Positions 46,068 to 57,945 of a DNA stretch of 64,000 bases are shown piece by piece. How positions within the stretch are numbered: position 1 is the first letter of the stretch; each line of letters begins with the position of its first letter. The notes under the pieces are model-generated. The model did no database searches and was not told the DNA's origin. It saw nothing but the letters and a program-made list of their open reading frames with translations. Origin of the DNA: Ceratotherium simum simum (taxonomy: Eukaryota; Chordata; Mammalia; Perissodactyla; Rhinocerotidae); the NCBI RefSeq assembly GCF_000283155.1, contig NW_004454207.1:14030115-14094114 (forward strand), written 5' to 3'. The translations under genes and the position numbers were made by a program.

Positions 46068-46480
46068 TTTTTTTTTTTTGGCTCAGCGTAGTTCAAAGAC
46101 ATTTATTCAGATGACAATAGTTAGAGCAAATTTCAGAATTTAACTAACACCGCCCACGACTGTGATACTCTGGTCATGGCCCTAGCATTGTGTGCTGCAT
46201 CTTAAGCCCGCACTGGTCACCTGTGCAGTTCACTGAGACAAAATGGAGACTTTCTAAACGTGTGATCTCAGTACCGCCTCGTTAGCCTGATGGGAATCGG
46301 GATTGATATGAGCATGGTTCTCATCGTTTTCACTGAAGGTGAAAATGCTTTCTTTCTCCCAAGTTTCCTAACAGCCGTAAAGGGACTCTGGGTGTGGACT
46401 AACAGCCTTGTTACCTCAGTGCTGAGTAAAGTTAAAAAAAAAATCCAGTCATTTGTCTTGTAGCACACTCATCAATCCCT
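46068..46480 (-). pseudogene. Processed retrocopy 3' end, parent gene unidentified
   Basis: On the minus strand an AATAAA signal (46102-46107) is followed about 20 bases later by a run of 12 A (T at 46068-46079). This is the exact layout of a polyadenylated mRNA end. The sequence upstream keeps several CpGs, is more balanced in composition than its surroundings, and matches no repeat I know. A 66-codon frame (46268-46468) ends in it, but I do not recognise its protein, which may be 3'UTR. No convincing target duplication was found on the right, so the 5' limit is open. Confidence 0.65.
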
Positions 46481-47560
46481 ACCTATATCCCTGCTAACTG
46501 TACTGGTTTTCACAAATACTGTAAACTACCTAAATAGAAATGGAAAAAAAGAATCTGTTGGTTGAACAAAATTCTTCCTTTAAATGAGATTTTGTGCTAC
46601 AATGTCATTAAAAAAAAATTCCTGTCTTTTGATTAAGTTAACAAGTTGTAAGTACTGTGAAACTAATTTTCAGCAAAGAAGGAAATCAATAGGGTGGACG
46701 TTTAGGATAAAGGGCTAATTTGTCTCAATGAGAATTTTCCACTTCATTGTGTTGTATTTTAGGTGGTGTTGTGTTTTACGTTGACTTCTTTCAGTTATCA
46801 GTTGTAACCTTTCTTTTCCAAGTTATCAGATGGTATATGTCTGGCAAATATAAAATGATTATAAAGAAACTGAGGAATTGAGATGGAGAATGGCATTACT
46901 AAGAGCATACAAAATTGCAAACAGAGTAGTTTGCTAAAATCTGGTCTGCCATTTCCATGCCCACAAGTTTAGTTCCTGGTTTCTTGTTTCTTTTAGTAAA
47001 ACACTGTAGTTTTATCTCCTTCCTTGTATTTTCTGCCCCTCAGAAACTGCCCCTCAGGAACACTTTCATTTTTTTAAATATTCTATTTAAATTCATGTTT
47101 GTGCTTTTTGACAAACTTTCTCACAATTAAGACTGCTACATACAGATTCCTCAGACACTGCTACAGCCCGGAACCAGAAAGATAAGATTGAGTCTACACA
47201 GTTGTTTATAAATGGCATTATGTCATCTGGCGTTTGGATGATTGGATGAATTTTTTTATTTTGGACTTGATATTTTATCAACATAGAGACCCAGTCAAAC
47301 ATATGTTCCAGCCCTTCGTTGTCAGTACTGTAGTTTACTATTAGGATGACACAACTTAGAGAAGTAGCATGTCCCTGAGATTCTACATTTGAGATTTCTC
47401 TGGTGACAGTATCAGTTTCCCACTTTATACAGCTGTGTAATTGATATATTTCACCCTCCTTCCCTCTCATTTTATCGGTTTGTATTTAGATTTATTTAAA
47501 TGGCATGTAATTTTTGAACCATTCTCAGGGGGAATTGAACATGGCTTTTCTCTTCAGTTT
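46481..47560. other. No gene recognised; 125-codon antisense frame noted
   Basis: The minus strand at 47093-47470 is open for 125 codons from an ATG. The predicted protein has no domain, signal or repeat I recognise, and no splice-site or initiation context supports it. It is most likely a chance frame, but it is the longest one in the window that does not overlap a known repeat. Confidence 0.35.
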
Positions 47561-47660
47561 CCTTCCTCTTTCTCTTCCTTTCTTCTTTTCTTCCCTTCTC
47601 CCATCTCTCCCTCCCATCCTCCCTTCCTTCTTTATTTCCTTATTTTTTTCCTTCCCTTGA
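47560..47660. repeat. (CTTT)n/(CCCT)n-rich low-complexity tract
   Basis: Almost pure pyrimidine on the plus strand. Long polypurine-polypyrimidine runs of this kind can form triplexes. Flanked on the right by a short reversed L2/MIR-like end ('atatattgaatgtctactat'). Confidence 0.9.
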
Positions 47661-47759
47661 CAAATATATATTGAATGTCTACTATGGACACTGGGCTCAA
47701 AACAAACAGAAAAGGAAAGCATAGCCTTGATCTGAAATTTCTTCAACAGGTTCTTTAGG

Positions 47760-49750
47760 CTTACACAATGGAAGTTTCACGAAATCAAACTGAATTTGTT
47801 TAGCAGATTCTTTACCTTGGTTGAGATTTTGAAAATTTAGAGGACCAAGTTCAAAGTCCTTCAAGGCTTTCCAAAGTATTTTTGGAAGGATACATGTATA
47901 TGCAATTGGTATGCTTATCATAAATAACTCCTACCCGAAGACCAGCTAGACAGTAGAATGAGTGAACTTTATTAGCTTGGTTTGCATTCTTTATTATATT
48001 CATTTTAAAATGAGCAAGGTCTTGAGAATACTTTTCAATTCAGGTTTTCATAGCCAGAATTGTCTTTGCCCTAGTCCTGATTAGTGTGTTTTTCTGCATT
48101 TTTGTCTCACAATTACAATGTTACACAGTGCCTCCTTTTCTCTTCATTGTGTGTCTGGGCAAGAGATAAGTGGAAAATGTGAAGATTAAACGTTCTATTG
48201 AAAAGAGTTGTTATTTTTCTATTCATAGTCTAAGATTTTTTTTATTAATGATTTATAAGTACATAAGGAAATCTGATAGTGTTAATTCTGTGCTTATGTT
48301 AAGATCTAACTTGTCAAAATAAATTTTTGTAGCTACATCTCTGCTTAGTGAGATAAGTTTAGTGATGTCAAAGATCTAATTGATTCATTTTTGTAAAATC
48401 AAAAGGTTTTTGTCTTTGTAAAATTTAGATTTGCTGCCAGTCATGCTTATTTTTCCCTTAGAAGTTTGAACTGACAGCTGAATGCTTTAGTAGGTTTCTT
48501 AAGGGCTTTTTACTTCTGGGATGGCTGCTGAGCCATCAAACTGGAAAGAGAACTACCATTTGGCAAGATGGTCACCGCATGAGGTTAGGGAGTTTGAAAG
48601 TTCCAGTCTCACTTTGCTCCAGGCAATATTGCAATGTTAATAGATTTTTACCCTTTTAAGATGCTGTTCATCTTCAAAAAACATAAGGCTAATGTCTTAA
48701 TAGCTTCCTTTGACCCAGGAACGGCTATTCTGTTGTCTGAGAATATAGTCCCAGGGCAGGTGGTCTTTGCTGGACCACAGGAGAGGACGAGCGGCGGGCT
48801 TGCCTGCTGTCCTATCCCTCTATAGTTCAGAAACCAATGATCTCCTGCCATGCTCAGTTTAGATTTGGATTCAAGTCAGTAGAAGTGGAATTTCCTTCTA
48901 CTTTTTTTTTTTAATCTGCACACTCTCTGGTGTTTCTTACATAACGGTATAGATGACGGGGAAAAGAACGTCTATTTTACTTCATTTCTCTTGCACTGAT
49001 CACTTGCAGATGTCAAATTTTGTCTTATTTTGTCTTAACTTCAGAATTTTCCATTTTCTTCTCATTTTATTTTTTATGTTTTAATAATAAATCTGTATCT
49101 TGTCAGGGTTCTCGGTAATTTTAAGATATTTCCTTCACAAATCATAAGTATCTCAAGGAAATAAAATATTATAGATTACAGTGACCAATAACCTAGATTT
49201 TTTTTGCAAAGAAGTTAGTAGATATTAGACTATTATAATACTGCATGATAAAATGGAGGTTATATTTAGAAATCATTTTTAGGCACCACTAACATCCTCA
49301 TCAATTTCAAGAATGAAAATATTATTTGTACTGTATATAACAATTTACATCTCCCTTTTAAATAATAATGGCTTTATTTTAAAATTATTGATATACAATA
49401 AAAAGTAGATGTGTAGAAAAGTAACAACAAAGTAAAACTTAAAAGATATAGAAGAGTAAAAAGAAATTAAAACCTCATTCAAATCAATTTTCAAGCATGA
49501 AAATATTGTTTAAAATAAAATGTTGATTATGCCTTTTTATGTTAAAGACATTAATTTTTAAATGAATTATTTATGCTCAAAATTAAAAGTACAAAAAAAG
49601 AAATGAAATCTCATTCAAAATACAAAGAATTACAATTTTCTTAATGGAATAAAACCATAATTTTTTTTCATTCCAAGTATCTCATTAATAGATATAGAGA
49701 GAATACCTGGAAGGATAGAATATGCTTACAAAATAGGATTATACTGTGCA
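47760..49750. other. No gene recognised
   Basis: Unique-looking sequence. The part 48530-48860 is more G/C-rich, with two small frames on opposite strands (63 and 67 codons) that share the same bases. Neither has a recognisable domain. From 49370 on it is very A-rich and may be old L1 3'UTR. Confidence 0.4.
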
Positions 49751-49754
49751 TACC

Positions 49755-49793
49755 AATTCAAATAAAATCATTAAATTAAATTTTATTTGAATT
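49755..49793. other. 14-bp perfect inverted repeat, AT-rich
   Basis: AATTCAAATAAAAT (49755-49768) pairs perfectly with ATTTTATTTGAATT (49780-49793) around an 11-base AT spacer. A related but imperfect sequence occurs at 14280-14325 just before the L1MA copy, so the motif may belong to an old repeat. Confidence 0.7.
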
Positions 49794-49861
49794 CAACAAG
49801 AGGAAAAAAAAAGAGGTAAAGATAAGGTATTTGCTAAACTCCACTCCTCAGAGATAATGAC

Positions 49862-50335
49862 TTTTTTCCCCCAGCATTATTGAGATATAATTGACATATA
49901 ACATTGTGTAAGTTTAAGATGTACAATGTGATGATTTGATACAGTTATATATTGCAAAATGATTACTACCATAGCGTTAACTAACACCTCCATCACATCA
50001 CATAATTAGCATTTCGTTTTTGTGTTGAGAACATTTAAGATCTACTCTCTTAGCAACTTTCAAGTATATGTAACACAGTATTATTAATTATAATCATCCC
50101 AATGTACATTAGATTCCCAGAACTTATTCATCTCATAACTGGAAGTTTGTACCCTTTGACCAACATCTCCCCATTTCCCCCACCCTCCAGCCTCTGGTAA
50201 CCACCACTCTACTCTCTGTTTCTGAGTTTGGCTTTTTTAGATTCCACATATAAGTGAGATCATACAGTATTTGTCTTTCTCTGCGTGACATTTCACTTAG
50301 CATAATGCCCTCAAGGTCCATTCATGTTGTCGCAA
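49862..50335 (-). mobile_element. L1MA/L1MB 3'UTR, antisense
   Basis: The plus strand has the reversed L1 3'UTR in full order: 'ttgagatataattgacatat', 'catttaagatctactctctt', 'ataactggaagtttgtaccc', the C-rich complement of the G-rich tract ('catttcccccaccctccagc'), 'ccacatataagtgagatcat' and 'ccctcaaggtccattcatg'. It ends where ORF2 text would start. Confidence 0.93.
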
Positions 50336-50989
50336 ACCAGAGGTAATTACTTTTGACTGTTTTTAGTATTTCAGAATATTCCTTACTAACTCTAAAGGAT
50401 ACATTTGCTTATCTCTTTGTTTTGTGATTCATCGTTAGACAATATGCATTGACTCCAAGTTATGAAAGAGGAGAATTAGCTTCCTTATGCCATATATCAC
50501 CCTCCTTCTGTATATTTGTTCATTAAAAAGTTAAAAGTCAGTTAGTTAAAAGTCAATTTCTTCATCACCTATATTAATTTTAATAATTTCCATAAGCACA
50601 TATTTCTTTCTTTATCAACTTTAGAAAGTATCTCTTGATTCCCCACCATGTAAAACAAGGAACTTTAACCCTATACTTCCCTCCAGCTCTACTTCCCTCT
50701 TGCACCTCTGACTTTCTATCAGTTATAATATCCTTTCACATTGTCAGGGTATATAACACGTACATTCTGGTTAACTGTTTCATGCTATGGCTTGATTGTA
50801 ATGAAAAAAATTCAAAACTCATAAAGTACATTTACAGAATCAAGGAGTGTGGCTTCCAAGGTCACTCTGGTTATAGGCATTCCAGGGAGGAGGAGAGGTA
50901 TGTGAAAGAATAGAGCAAACGTATAGGTTATTTGGTAGAGGAACCCATGACATCTGTCCACATTTCACTGGGAAAAATTTAGTGGTGTG

Positions 50990-51480
50990 GTCATACCTAG
51001 TTGCAAGAGGGGTTGGGATGAGTAATCATCTGAAACACCTGGTTTGTATCTCATTTTGCATGTGCACACATACTTGTGCAGGATCAATTCCCAGAGATGG
51101 AATTGTTTGGTAAAGTGGCATACATATTTCTAAGTTAGATAAGTATTGCCCTCCATTTGGGATTGGATTTGGAATCCAATTGGGATTGTTCTCCCAACTG
51201 ACATTCTCACTCACAGTCTGTGAGAATGCCTGTTTTACTCTAACTTTAAAACACAGAGGGTTACAAAATGTTTTATTTTTGCCAATTTGAAAGATGAAAA
51301 ATGGTATCTCAGTGTCGTTTTAATTTGCATTTCTTCTATTTTGAGTGAGGTTCACCATCTGTTATATGTTTAGTAGCCATTTGAATTTCTTTTTCTGTGA
51401 ACTGCCTGTTCACATCTTTTGTCTACTTTTCTTAATAGGCTGTTGGGTTTTTTTTTCTTAGTTGTAGGATCACTTTATAT
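50990..51480 (-). mobile_element. Old L1 ORF2 C-terminal fragment, antisense
   Basis: Plus-strand blocks 'cagagatggaattgtttggt', 'cgttttaatttgcatttctt', 'gtgaactgcctgttcacatc' and 'gtctacttttcttaataggc' are the reversed ORF2 3' region. It may be an older copy than the one at 49862-50335, as the 650 bp in between (50336-50989) does not continue either. Confidence 0.8.
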
Positions 51481-54055
51481 AAGGGAAATATGGAAATCAA
51501 TGAGTATTATGGAGCATTTTGTCAGTAGTGAACATGAAACTAACATAATTATTGCCTTAAATGAAGGTCAGCCCATTTCTATCACATAGCCATTTTTTAA
51601 TTGAAGATATAATTTTTCCTGTTGTATTTAGAATATTAAATTTTATCTTTGATGAGGCACAAATTTGGGGAGCAGAGGGTCTACACTTCTACATAGAACT
51701 TTCCCAAGGTGGGAGGAACTAGCTTCATCTTTAGTTCTATTTCACCTTAAATTGTGTTTTACAAAAGGAACACTTTTGATGCTCCCTCTTTATATTTGGA
51801 ATGAAGACAAGACAAACTAAAGTACATTAAAAAAGTTTCCCACTTTCTATTAAGGAGAATGTAAAGCTGGCGTGGGAACAAAAGGAAATGACTTTAAATA
51901 TTGACAAAGCTGATACTTTCTCAAAATTTGGAAAATGATATCCATTAGGGTCCAACAGAAGTCAGAATTGCTGCATAATCGTGAATAGAAAAGAACTGGT
52001 AAATTGCAGTAAGTTGAAACTCCATCAGTTGTAATTTTAGGCATGATTTTTTAAGTCATTTTTTATACAATTATAAATTGTCATCTGAAAAAACTCTAAA
52101 ATTTATAAAGATTTTTTTAATATGAAATGAATTGAAGGGGAAAGAAGTGATATTAAAGAATAAAGTTACTTAAAAATAGACATGTTTACAAAAGTAATTC
52201 CTGTATCTTCAATCTGGTTCATTATCTTAACTCAATGTAGTACAACATTCAGTTTTATTAGGTAATTTTTTCTTTATGCTCTATATTTTACAAATAAATA
52301 GGCAATTTCATTTAATTTGCAATGATTATATCCTTCATTAGTGATATAGGACGTTTGAGGACTATATGCACTAATAAAAGTGTGATAAAAATGGTGAGTG
52401 GAGTTCTAAACATAATGCATTGCTACTATCTGTTGGAATAGAGACATTGACATCAGTAAGTGCTTCCAGTTTATATAAAATAATAATGAAATTATAGAAA
52501 TAAGAAAATATTGATAGATACAATAAGTATAATTAATATTATAGGAATAAAACAATATTTAATGATCAAATGACTACATTAAATGGTTAAGTCAGAAATT
52601 AACAAATGTGGAAGAATACAGACATTGAACTTAATCTAAAAATAATGGTCATGGGAGTTATAAGCATTATTGTAAATTTTGGACTGAGAATAGCTGGGTT
52701 ATAGAAGAAGTAAGAATTTTAAATTTTACTATAAAATTTCTTCCTTAGGTTTTAAATTTTTTGCAACGCATTAAAATTCAACATGAAGAAAATTCAAGGA
52801 AGGAGAGATTTAACAATTGAATTGTGAAATTAGTGATCAAGATGACTATATCGTTGAAATTTTATTTCATACATTATCATTCAATGTCCTCATATCCTAT
52901 TTGCTTTGACAAAACTTCTCTTCCCCATTGCTTCAGTACCAGGACAACTGAAGTGGATTTTATTTGTTCTTACATTATTAAGGGAAATGAATTGGCCATT
53001 GATTTCTGTTTCTAGTTCTTTAAGTGATAAGGTAAGCAGGAAAAAGACTATGGATTACAAAAATCTCAAATGTAATTTCTCAGGCTGCAGGCATTATGGG
53101 TCTTTTATGCGCATTTGAGAGTCAAAACTGACATGGAGGAAAAACAAGCAGAGCATGGTAGTATATGCAATAACCTAGCATCACCTAGGTAGAATATGGA
53201 ATTCTTTAAAAATAGGTTCTTGAGTCACTGCTACATTTTGTTAAAACCACTTGCATACAGTTGCTTTAAAAAGTCACAAAAATTTGATGAAGAAGAAATG
53301 GATTTCAAACATGCACTACAGGCCATGAACCTAGTCTGTGGTTTCTGATCCTGTGATTACATACCACTCTGTGGTATGTTATTTCCAAGGATAGTATGAA
53401 ATTCCCAATACCTGCATTACTCCCCTACTCTCTGGATTGTTACCTTGTCTATGCTTCAATTGAAAATGACCATATTTTAAGAAAGCACATTGCTGACTTG
53501 GGAAAGGACTTCTATGGTCTCTGATGGTGCTATGTTTGAACATCTTTTATAGCTTGTTTCACCTTCTGCCATTTGGTTTAGTTATTTGTAATTTTCTCAT
53601 CCTCATTACTAAAGTGTACATTAATTTAAGGAAGATACTGTGCTTTGAATAATTTTTTATCACTTACCAGTAATGGTACACTGGTTTGCCTATAATGGAT
53701 GCTCAAGTAGAATACTCTTGTCTTGTATTGCCCTAGACACGTTAAGCTGGTTGATGGTATTGTGGAGATGTTTCCTTGCTAGTTCATAAATTTTGTTAGA
53801 GTTCTAATCATCAATACATTTGCCATAGTGTGGTGCACAAACCCCAGGAATTCATTATTATTTCTGAAAGAGACTGTTTCACAATTTTATTTGTGTTTTA
53901 TGAACTTTCTCTTCCTTCCTTCTCTTATTCTGAGATGTTGATTAAAATATGCAAATACTTAAAACAATGTGGGTTTTGCATGTATTTATGATATACGTAG
54001 GCTAAGGAATTTTTATACAAATTGTATAATTAATTTCAAAGTTAAACAGAGTCTA
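51481..54055. other. No gene; weak L2 3'-end resemblance near 53590-53715
   Basis: AT-rich, unique-looking. The segment 53590-53715 vaguely follows the sense L2 3' end, closing with 'ataatggatgctcaagtag'. Small frames at 52824-53118 have no recognisable domain. Confidence 0.4.
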
Positions 54056-54059
54056 CTGT

Positions 54060-54370
54060 TTTCATTGATTGATTCATTCATTCATTTATTCAATGTAGAC
54101 TTTAGAATAGAATCTAATGGGAAAGGCAGATAAACTAATAAGTAAATAAACTAATATGAATTATTTATTTGAAAATTGAGAGATTTTCTATGAAGATCAT
54201 TAATAGGAAGAAGTGATATGTACTAAGTTGGGAAGGGACAGTTTCTTAGCATGGCTAGAGAATGCTTGACTTAGGAGATGTTCAAACCAAGACTGGAAGG
54301 ATGAAAAGAGCCAGCCATCTGAAGAACTGGACAAGCAGGATCATCCAAGTGAAGAGAAGAGCATATACAA
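54060..54370 (-). mobile_element. L2 LINE 3' part, antisense
   Basis: It starts with the reversed L2 terminus 'ttgattcattcattcattta' and continues with 'gataaactaataagtaaat', 'gaggatgttcaaaccaag'-like sequence, 'aagactggaaggatgaaaag' and 'agccagccatctgaagaac'. This is the usual reversed L2 3' text. Confidence 0.85.
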
Positions 54371-54489
54371 AATCTGTAGGAAAGAATCAGTTATTAAACT
54401 GAAAGGAAACTAAATATTTCTCTTAAAATTATATTTACATATATTCATTAGCTTAATGACAATTATTCTTGGCATAAAAAGGAAGGTGA

Positions 54490-54575
54490 ATTACAATATA
54501 TTGACCATCTATTACATGCCAGGCTCTTTTCTAGATGCTTTACACTTCCAAATGAATGTCTCATGAAAGCCTCAT
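54490..54575 (-). repeat. MIR 3' fragment, antisense
   Basis: 'gaccatctattacatgccag' and 'gctcttttctagatgcttta' correspond to the reversed MIR tail. Short; lies between two L2 copies of opposite orientation. Confidence 0.6.
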
Positions 54576-54579
54576 ATTC

Positions 54580-55475
54580 TGGAGGCTTATCATGAAACTC
54601 ATCACCTTCCCATTTCTACATGCTTCTTTTGAAATTTCTCATATTGGTGAGTAATAACTACCATCCATTCAGTTGTCCAAGTCCCAAACCTAAAACTCCT
54701 TTTAGATCTCCCTATTTCCCACATCCAATTTGTCTGCATATTTATTCACTCTGCTCCATAAGTAAATTATTGATCTATTAAGTTTATCTCCATTCCTACT
54801 GCCACTACTCTCACCAGATCCTACCCATAGTATTGAATGTTCCCTTCACTGTTCTCTCTTCCTTAATTTTACCCTTCTCCAATCCATTCTCCAAAATCTC
54901 TTGAGAATGATCTTTCTAGAACAAACATGACATCAGCCCTTTGCTCAAAATATGTCATTGGCTTTTCATCACCTTTAAGGAAAAAAACCAAAATTCCTTG
55001 ACATGACATACCAGTCTTTTCATTCTCTGGCCCTCATCTACCTGATCAACTTAATTTTCTATAACTGCTCTTTAATATCCTCTTACTACAAATCTCTTGC
55101 CTAAGACTATTCTTACATCTTCATGTTATTTACACCATTATTCTTTCTGTCTAGAATGTCATCCTTAAGTTAGTATCTCTAATAAATGCCTATTTGAATT
55201 CTTAAAGTCTCAGCGCAAGGTTATCTTCCTTGATCAAGAATCAAGGTTATCTTGATTCTTCTAGGCAGTTCTGGACTTCCTTCCCCTTTCCTCTCGCATT
55301 ACACATTGTAATTACACTGATTATCATAGTCTGTTATAATGATTTATAAGTCTGTATCCCTACAACCCCTTAGTCCCCTTGAGTGCAGGGTCTGCCTTTT
55401 AATCTTTCTCTTCTCAGCCCTTGTGTCATGCCTGAAATATAATAAATATCCTATAAATATTTGTTGAATAACAGC
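54580..55475 (+). mobile_element. L2 LINE, ORF2 end and 3' terminus
   Basis: Sense L2 text: 'cagttgtccaagtcccaaac', 'ctcttgagaatgatctttct', 'gccctttgctcaaaatatg', 'cagtcttttcattctctggc', 'tctggacttccttccccttt' and 'ccccttgagtgcagggtctg', and the end 'taaatatttgttgaataa'. It faces the antisense L2 at 54060-54370. A small hairpin-forming duplication lies within it at 55216-55260. Confidence 0.92.
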
Positions 55476-55514
55476 CTGACCTAACTTCTCAGTCTTCTCA
55501 GCAGCTCCTCTCTA

Positions 55515-55605
55515 TTTCACTAATGATAATGTGAGGCTTTAGTGGAGTTCAATGATTTGCAAGTGGCAGAGTTAGCATTTGATATCAGGATGTTTGATTG
55601 CAGAG
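55515..55605 (-). repeat. MIR fragment, antisense
   Basis: 'gataatgtgaggctttagtg', 'gcaagtggcagagttagcat' and 'ttgatatcaggatgtttga' follow the reversed MIR core, with a deletion. Low identity. Confidence 0.5.
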
Positions 55606-56740
55606 TAATTGTTTCCTCCTTATAGGGGAATGTTCCTCTAGTGGTTGACTACACTTTTACACAACTCACAAAATCCTGAAGACATTACTGAGCTTAATTT
55701 CAGGAGTTCCAGAACTTTGCCTGACCGAATCTGTCAGGCGAATCAGGATGGAAGCAGATGGAATCAATAGGCTAGTTCCATCTCACATCTTCAAGCCTTT
55801 CCACATAGTCTTATTAGCTCTGCCAGATTCTAGGAATATGTCACTCCTCCTGAATCCTAGGAGGACTCTTAGTGGAGAAAAACCTAGTGGAAAAGAATCT
55901 TTTTAGCTAGCTATCTCTCCTGCCCTTGCCCTTACTTATGAACAGGCAAAGCTATAGTGAGGTGCGTGCAGACAATAGAGATTTTAAATAAATAATTGTG
56001 AACAAATATCATTGTGATATTTGCACCAAACAGTTTACAACACAGTGCTTTCTCACCATTATATGTAAGTTTTTCTAGAGTATTGGGTTATCAGATCAGT
56101 AGAAACAATCACCTTGTGAGATGCCATTTGAGGAGTTTCTTAAACATGAGTAATAATACATATATCTCAACTGAAGTAGATACTGAGGTCTTTTATTGGT
56201 CTTTAACCAACGTCATTAAAGAATGTGCTCAGTCTTGTCAATTATCAATCAGCAAAGAAAGTTCTTAGTTTCCTCATTGAGAAGCAAGAATTAACTGATG
56301 ATGGCATAAATCAACAGTTCCTTCAAATAAAAAAATAAGACTCAAAAAGTCCTCTGTTCTCTGAGAACTGATAGCCTATCGATGAGACATCTATAATATT
56401 GCAAATGGAAGGACCATCGAAAGAACTAATATTGCTATTGGCTATGAAAAAGTACAACTATCCAAAATCTGGCTAGTAAAGCTGCTACATGGGAGGTATT
56501 GACATTCAGTGATTCCCTCTCCTTCTCTAAATTCCCAAAGGGATTGTCCATAAATATATGTATTTATATGTATTATATATATCCCAGCTTTCTTGTTGAT
56601 ATGCTGCCATTCCATCTGCCCTTAATCCCATTACCATAGAGCATCCCTTAGAGTGAAATGTAAAGTTGTTTGAAATATAAGAAACAAATCTAATTGAATG
56701 GTATTAAGTAGAAAAGAGGCAAAAAGACTTTAAACAAAAA
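55606..56740. other. No gene recognised
   Basis: Unique-looking sequence with a TA-rich patch at 56550-56585. An 84-codon frame at 56014-56268 shows no recognisable domain. Confidence 0.4.
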
Positions 56741-56750
56741 GTCTGGTTGT

Positions 56751-57055
56751 GGGCCGGCCCCGTGGCTTAGCGGTTAAGTGCACACGCTCTGCTACTGGCG
56801 GCCCGGGTTCAGATCCCGGGCGCACACCGAGGCACCGCTTCTCCGGCCATGCTGAGGCCACGTCCCACATACAGCAACTAGAAGGATGTGCAACTATGAC
56901 ATACAACTATCTACTGGGGCTTTGGGGAGAAAGAGGGGGAAAAAAGGAGGAGGATGGGCAATAGATGTTAGCTCAGAGCCGGTCTTCCTCAGCAAAAAGA
57001 GGAGGATTAGCATGGATGTTAGGTCAGGGCTGATCTTCCTCACAAAAAAAAAAAA
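56751..57055 (+). mobile_element. ERE SINE, full length, little diverged
   Basis: The head 'gggccggccccgtggcttag' leads into an A box (about 56763-56775) and a B box at 56806-56816 (one change from the GGTTCGANTCC consensus). The body has both 3' modules and ends in a pure A run followed by CAAAA units. Many CpG-type positions survive. The 9-bp flanks 56742-56750 and 57069-57077 (tctggttgt) are identical, with further imperfect similarity outward. The polymerase III promoter could still be functional. Confidence 0.97.
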
Positions 57056-57099
57056 CAAAACAAAACACTCTGGTTGTGCCAAAATGAGAAAGGTGACAG

Positions 57100-57150
57100 T
57101 AAAACACACACGTGCATGTGTGTGCGCTTGCACATACACACACACACACT
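57100..57150. repeat. (CA)n/(TG)n alternating purine-pyrimidine tract
   Basis: CA units switch to TG units ('cacacacgtgcatgtgtgtg') and back to CA. The whole stretch alternates purine and pyrimidine almost perfectly, as Z-DNA-forming sequences do, and the switch makes a near-palindrome. Confidence 0.9.
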
Positions 57151-57778
57151 TGAGGGTGTGCACAGTAAATTGTAGAAGGCTTGAAGGGAAATGGATTTAA
57201 CTTGTTTTGCTAGAACCACTCAGTTAGTAGGGATTTCTAACAATCTTAAATTCTTTTCCAAATCCTGATCTGTAAATGTTATTTTTTGATCCCTACCAGA
57301 AAAATACCCCTTACTTCTCTGTAACACAACACCTACAAATTTAATAGGTAGGATCTATTTTGGAAATGGAACTTCCAGATAGCATTTACTTAAAAAATAC
57401 TATTTTTTGACTTTACTAAAAGTTCATACACATGATCAAATTATAACCAATCTAGACATTAATAAACGTACACTATGCATGATTCAAGAAATACCAGAAG
57501 AATTAGCTATGGTCTTAGAATCTCTCTGGGAAGAAGACTCCATAAAGACAGCTGACTTTATTCCTAGAAGGTCCATATGCAGTATAAGCTGAGGGATACT
57601 TAAATCTCTATTTCAATAGTTTAAACATAATTCCTATATTAATATTTCACTAGACAATGATATGAAACATCATATTATTGGTCTAACTCAACAAATATTT
57701 ATTGAACAACTACAGTGTTTAATTATCTGGAAAGTGTGACCCATTAATGTTCTCTAAATCACTATTATTAGCTAAAAT
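57151..57778. other. No gene; short reversed L2/MIR end at about 57676-57715
   Basis: 'aactcaacaaatatttattg' at about 57688 resembles a reversed L2 terminus but is too short to assign. A 61-codon frame at 57407-57592 has no recognisable domain. Confidence 0.4.
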
Positions 57779-57945
57779 AGTGGTTCTCAACAGTAGAATC
57801 TCTTAGGTAGCTTTTTACGAATCCTAGCGCCCAGGCCACACCCCAGCTGAATGTAATAAGAACTCCCAGGGCTAGACCCCAGGCATCAGTCGTTTCTTGA
57901 GCTCCTCAGGTGATTTCAATGTGCATCCGAGTATTGAAAAACACT
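57779..57945 (+). mobile_element. MER5A-like DNA transposon
   Basis: Start 'agtggttctcaacagtagaa', then 'aggccacaccccagctgaat', 'gagctcctcaggtgatttca' and 'gtgcatccgagtattgaaaa', ending 'acactt', follow the hAT-Charlie MER5 layout with a diverged right end. Confidence 0.8.

Noticed and set aside
47560..47660. Splice-acceptor-like polypyrimidine tract
   Set aside because: It is far longer than a branch-point tract, made of simple repeats, and no exon follows it.
48634..48851. Two coincident frames on opposite strands in a G/C-richer patch
   Set aside because: The overlap over the same bases, the small size and the lack of a domain or splice context argue against coding. No parent gene was recognised.
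56751..56835. tRNA-like gene with A and B boxes
   Set aside because: The cloverleaf is not complete and the sequence continues into the SINE body. It is the tRNA-derived ERE head, as in the eight other copies.
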